DNA of 7,821 nucleotides from Pseudomonadota bacterium (GTDB lineage Bacteria; Pseudomonadota; Gammaproteobacteria; Burkholderiales; Ferrovaceae), in the NCBI GenBank assembly GCA_021828575.1, contig JAJZEL010000231.1, forward strand, positions 1 through 7,821, given 5' to 3'. Shown piece by piece: positions 5,005-7,821 of this stretch. The notes below the pieces were generated by a model. It was not told the DNA's origin. It did not search any database and saw only the letters and a program-made list of their open reading frames with translations. The stretch's first letter is position 1, and the number at the start of each line of letters is the position of its first letter. The position numbers were made by a program, and so were the translations under genes.

Positions 5005-6786
5005 TCATAACCATTGGGGATCCAGAGCCATCAAGGTTTCGCCTCCATTACAGACCTGTTCCTGAAAAACCTTGTACTTGGGCAATTCGTGTCTGAAAAA
5101 ATAATTCACTGTGGCCCATTTGGTTCTGTAGAAGATCTCCCCTGCTTCGCCTGCCCCTTTGTTGGCGTCAGCGAGTCCAGCACTTTCCAGCATCAACCAC
5201 GCTGTCACCAGCCATCCCATCAGGTGAAGATAGGGTACCGCAGCACCAAAAGCAGTGGCTGGCCGGGTAGTGGATTCTCGCATCAGATGCCAAGTCGCGG
5301 ATTCCACCCCTTTCACCACGTCCGAAAGCGTGTCTGCAAGGGGTTTCAAGGCATCAGTGTTTGCGTGGATAGCCAGGGAACTCTTGATTTCCTCCAAAAG
5401 TGCCATCACCCCAGCCCCTTGGTCACGAATCAGCTTTCGTCCAAGAAGGTCATTGGCCTGAATACCTGTTGTTCCCTCATAAATCGTAGTGATTCTCGCA
5501 TCTCTCATGGTTTGCGCAGCGCCGGTTTCCTCGATGTATCCCATCCCGCCAAAAACCTGAAGGGCTTCTGAGGCCACATTGACTCCCATTTCGGTACAAA
5601 ACCCTTTCACGATGGGAGTCAACAGGTCCGAGCGTTCCTGAGCTCGCTGACGTTTCGCTACATTTTCTTCCGCATGCGCAAGATCCAGCATCAACCCCCC
5701 GTAATACGCAAGGACGCGACACGCTTCGACCCGGGATTTCATTGAGGCCAACATCCTCCGGACATCCGGATGATGGACAATGGGTACGGGAGAAGTCATG
5801 CCTACCGGAATGCCCTGGATGCGGTTGTGGGCATAGCCTGATGCTTCCTGATAGGCCTTTTCCGCTAGGGCCAACCCCTGCACTCCTACAGAAAATCGGG
5901 CGGCGTTCATCATGACAAACATGAGTTCCAGACCACGATTGGGTTCGCCCAGTATTTCGCCATAAGCCCCCTCACCGTCTCCATAAGCCAGGACACAAGT
6001 AGGGCTTCCGTGAATTCCCAACTTGTGCTCCAGAGACACTGTCCGGATGTCATTGGTTTTTCCCAGTTGTCCCCCTGTATCCACAAGAACCTTGGGAACC
6101 ACGAAAAGGGATAACCCCTTCACACCAGGAGGCGCGTCCGGCAGTCTGGCAAGCACGAGATGAATGATGTTTTCCGTAAAGTCGTGATCGCCATACGTAA
6201 TGAATATTTTCTGGCCAAATATGCGATAGCCCACCCCATCAGGAACTGCCTTTGTCTTGACAGACGACAGATCCGAGCCTGCCTGAGGTTCCGTCAGATT
6301 CATGGTGCCTGCCCAGCGGCCACTGACCATTGCCGGGAGATACTTTTCTTTCAGGGCTTGCGATCCTGCATAGTGAATGGCCTCGATGGCTCCACGGGTC
6401 AGGAGCGGACATAACGTAAAGGCCATGTTGGATGAATGCCACATTTCCTCGACGGCCGCCCCCAACAGCAGAGGTAACCCCTGCCCACCATAACCTGTTG
6501 GACCGGTCAGCCCATTCCAGCCGGCTTCCACGAAGCTGCGATAGGCTTCCCGGAAGCCCATGGCCGTAGTGACCTTCCCGTCCCGGATCACAGCGCCTTC
6601 CTGATCTCCTTTCTGATTGATGGGGGACAGGACCTCTCTGGAAAAGCGCCCAGCCTCTTCCAGGACAGCACTCAAAATATCACTGGTGACCTCCTGGTAA
6701 GGTTCCAGGTGATTGATCTTCTCCAACCCGAAGAGTTCGTTGATCACGAACAACATATCCCTGTATGGTGGACTGTAAGCCGTCAT
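5005..6786 (-). CDS. Acyl-CoA dehydrogenase, large (~593 aa) type with extra C-terminal domain
   Basis: An FAD-dependent dehydrogenase that forms an alpha,beta double bond in an acyl-CoA and passes electrons to ETF. From ATG 6786 it has 593 residues, longer than classic 380-400-residue enzymes; the surplus is the C-terminal extension seen in FadE-like and 3-methylmercaptopropionyl-CoA dehydrogenase (DmdC)-like proteins. The motif LTEPQAGSDLSS lies at 164-175, and FGGMGYIEETGAAQTMRDARITTIYEG precedes the expected catalytic base Glu437 in YEGTTGIQ. Start: GTG at 6795 has GAGGA directly abutting it, with no spacing, whereas ATG 6786 has that GAGGA nine bases upstream and gives the family-like opening M-T-A-Y-x-P-x-x-R-D-M; I prefer ATG. 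The gene begins 16 bp after the pseudouridine synthase stop and precedes mtdA by 37 bp. The acyl substrate cannot be read from the sequence. Confidence 0.93.
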   Translation of the reverse strand: MTAYSPPYRDMLFVINELFGLEKINHLEPYQEVTSDILSAVLEEAGRFSREVLSPINQKGDQEGAVIRDGKVTTAMGFREAYRSFVEAGWNGLTGPTGYGGQGLPLLLGAAVEEMWHSSNMAFTLCPLLTRGAIEAIHYAGSQALKEKYLPAMVSGRWAGTMNLTEPQAGSDLSSVKTKAVPDGVGYRIFGQKIFITYGDHDFTENIIHLVLARLPDAPPGVKGLSLFVVPKVLVDTGGQLGKTNDIRTVSLEHKLGIHGSPTCVLAYGDGEGAYGEILGEPNRGLELMFVMMNAARFSVGVQGLALAEKAYQEASGYAHNRIQGIPVGMTSPVPIVHHPDVRRMLASMKSRVEACRVLAYYGGLMLDLAHAEENVAKRQRAQERSDLLTPIVKGFCTEMGVNVASEALQVFGGMGYIEETGAAQTMRDARITTIYEGTTGIQANDLLGRKLIRDQGAGVMALLEEIKSSLAIHANTDALKPLADTLSDVVKGVESATWHLMRESTTRPATAFGAAVPYLHLMGWLVTAWLMLESAGLADANKGAGEAGEIFYRTKWATVNYFFRHELPKYKVFQEQVCNGGETLMALDPQWL

Positions 6787-6795
6787 CTGCTGCAC

Positions 6796-6800
6796 TCCTC
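6796..6800 (-). promoter_or_regulatory. Ribosome binding site deciding the acyl-CoA dehydrogenase start
   Basis: GAGGA on the minus strand directly abuts a GTG codon (6795-6793) but stands nine bases before ATG 6786. The spacing shows that the ATG, three codons later in the same frame, is the likely start. Confidence 0.65.
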
Positions 6801-6802
6801 AA

Positions 6803-7546
6803 TCAACTGAATGTTTCATCTGACGCCAGATGACGCCATTGCCCTGAAGGCAAGCTGCCCAGTCGTACCTGCCCTATCCTGACCCGCTTGAGTCCGGTCA
6901 CCCGGAGCCCAACCAGATCGCACATGCGCCTGATTTGGCGCTTTTTGCCTTCACGCAGGACAAATTTCAACTGATCCCCGTTTTGCCAGGTGACTTTTGC
7001 CGGCTTCAAAGGGCGTCCATCCAGTTTTAGTCCGTGATTCAGCAACTCAATCCCTCCGGGAATCATGTCACCTTCCACTCGCACAAGGTATTCCTTTTCG
7101 ATTAGCGAATGATCACCGATGAGTTCTTTTGCCACTCGTCCATCCTGAGTCAAGACAAGCAAACCGGTGGAATCAATGTCCAGACGACCTGCAGGAGCAA
7201 GACCATGAATCCGCCCAACCGGCAACGACTGCTGGATAGGATCTTTCGGCCAGTGATTTTCGGGCGTCACCAGTACCGTTGCAGGACGATATCCATCTTC
7301 AGCCTGACCCGACACATAACCCAGCGGTTTATGCAGAATGAGGGTCAAGAGCGCTTTCTGCTCCTGGCGAGCTGCCTTGGAAATTTCTATAGTCTGGCTT
7401 GACAGGATACGCGTGCCCAACTGGGTGACTTGCTGTCCATCCACAAAAACCCATCCCTTCTCAATCCAAACATCTGCCTCGCGTCGGGAACAGAGTCCTC
7501 TTTGCGACATGATCTTGGACAGGCGTGCTTTTTCATCAATATTCAC
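6803..7546 (-). CDS. rRNA pseudouridine synthase, RsuA/RluF family
   Basis: 247 residues from GTG 7546. It isomerises a specific uridine in rRNA to pseudouridine. An N-terminal S4 RNA-binding domain, RLSKIMSQRGLCSRREAD and onward to FVDG (8-37), is followed by the catalytic domain with GRLDIDSTGLLVLT (120-133; catalytic Asp123), KEYLV (151-155) and EGKKRQIRRM (199-208). The last block is typical of the RsuA/RluB/RluE/RluF group, and the S4 domain plus overall pattern is closest to RluF; the exact target uridine is uncertain. Start: the frame is open to TTG 7570, but GAGGA at 7555-7559 sits 8 nt before GTG 7546 and 5 nt before TTG 7549, so initiation there is more likely. It overlaps the 3' end of the upstream hydrolase by about 11 bases, suggesting coupled translation. 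Confidence 0.9.
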   Translation of the reverse strand: MNIDEKARLSKIMSQRGLCSRREADVWIEKGWVFVDGQQVTQLGTRILSSQTIEISKAARQEQKALLTLILHKPLGYVSGQAEDGYRPATVLVTPENHWPKDPIQQSLPVGRIHGLAPAGRLDIDSTGLLVLTQDGRVAKELIGDHSLIEKEYLVRVEGDMIPGGIELLNHGLKLDGRPLKPAKVTWQNGDQLKFVLREGKKRQIRRMCDLVGLRVTGLKRVRIGQVRLGSLPSGQWRHLASDETFS

Positions 7547-7821
7547 CAAGAAATTCCTCGATCCAGACAATCTGTTCTCTCGACATCAGGGCTGGCGCGT
7601 GTCCACAATCCCTTGCCTCCCTGAAGAAAGTGCGTGTATTCAGGCCCCGTTTCATTTCAGCCACCTTCTCCAGTGAAAGCATTCGCGAATGACTGCCGTG
7701 AATCACCAGGACCGGACAATGCAAGGCGTTCCAGAAAACCCCAAGGTCCACCTCTTTGTCTACCCATGGGTCACCAATGCCGAAAGACAGGATTTCAGGA
7801 TCCCGCGCCCAGACCCACAAC
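7536..7821 (-). CDS. Alpha/beta hydrolase, C-terminal part (5' end outside the window)
   Basis: The last 94 residues of a protein that enters from the right edge, ending at TGA 7536. The pattern CPVLVIHGSHS, then LSLEKVAEM, then DCGHAPAL and a final WIEEFL is the C-terminus of alpha/beta hydrolase-fold enzymes; the His in GHAP is the expected catalytic-triad histidine. After the HG turn, relatives often read S-D-L/V-L, whereas here it is S-R-M-L, so the acidic triad member may sit elsewhere or be missing. Substrate unknown; the nucleophile elbow is outside the window. It is the first visible gene of the five-gene minus-strand cluster and overlaps the pseudouridine synthase start. Confidence 0.8.
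   Translation of the reverse strand, partial: LWVWARDPEILSFGIGDPWVDKEVDLGVFWNALHCPVLVIHGSHSRMLSLEKVAEMKRGLNTRTFFREARDCGHAPALMSREQIVWIEEFLGEY
7555..7559 (-). promoter_or_regulatory. Ribosome binding site for the pseudouridine synthase, inside the hydrolase gene
   Basis: GAGGA on the minus strand lies within the last codons of the upstream hydrolase, 8 bases before GTG 7546 and 5 before TTG 7549. It argues against the more upstream TTG at 7570. Confidence 0.55.

Noticed and set aside
1..7821. Mobile elements, CRISPR arrays, tRNA or rRNA genes, toxin-antitoxin or defence genes
   Set aside because: No transposase or integrase motifs, no regularly spaced repeats and no tRNA-like folds were seen; nearly all of the window is filled by recognisable metabolic or housekeeping genes.

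Overview
The window reads as ordinary chromosomal DNA of a proteobacterium, most likely a betaproteobacterium or a close gammaproteobacterial relative. The partial sigma-E gene and the RluF-like pseudouridine synthase resemble betaproteobacterial versions as I remember them; this was not checked by a search. GC content looks moderate (low 50s %). Coding is very dense. I see no mobile element, CRISPR array, tRNA or rRNA. The strongest lifestyle clue is an adjacent mtdA-fchA pair, typical of methylotrophs and of bacteria that interconvert C1 units on tetrahydrofolate without the bifunctional enzyme FolD.

Layout: (1) 1-202, minus strand: N-terminal part of an RpoE/AlgU-type ECF sigma factor, running off the left edge. 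(2) 203-425: a divergent promoter region with an ECF-type promoter candidate facing rpoE, a sigma-70-like candidate facing nnr, and three short palindromes. (3) 426-3455, plus strand: a compact bifunctional NAD(P)HX repair enzyme (nnr), then an electron-transfer-flavoprotein:ubiquinone oxidoreductase (ETF-QO) with a probable TTG start. (4) 3463-7821, minus strand, converging on ETF-QO with only 7 bp between stop codons: in transcription order, an alpha/beta hydrolase (its 5' end is off the right edge), an RluF-like 23S rRNA pseudouridine synthase, a ~593-aa acyl-CoA dehydrogenase, mtdA and fchA. These five genes overlap or lie within 37 bp of each other, so they look like one operon.

Functional links: the acyl-CoA dehydrogenase would pass electrons through ETF to ETF-QO and the quinone pool. 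MtdA and FchA convert methylene-H4folate to formyl-H4folate with NADP+, and Nnr repairs damaged NAD(P)H. The window therefore groups flavin- and NADP-linked redox enzymes with C1-folate metabolism. Their clustering suggests cooperation but does not prove it. I found no clear evidence for a wholly new system. The points most worth checking are the rpoE/nnr intergenic region, the acyl-CoA dehydrogenase-mtdA-fchA association, and the changed motifs in Nnr.
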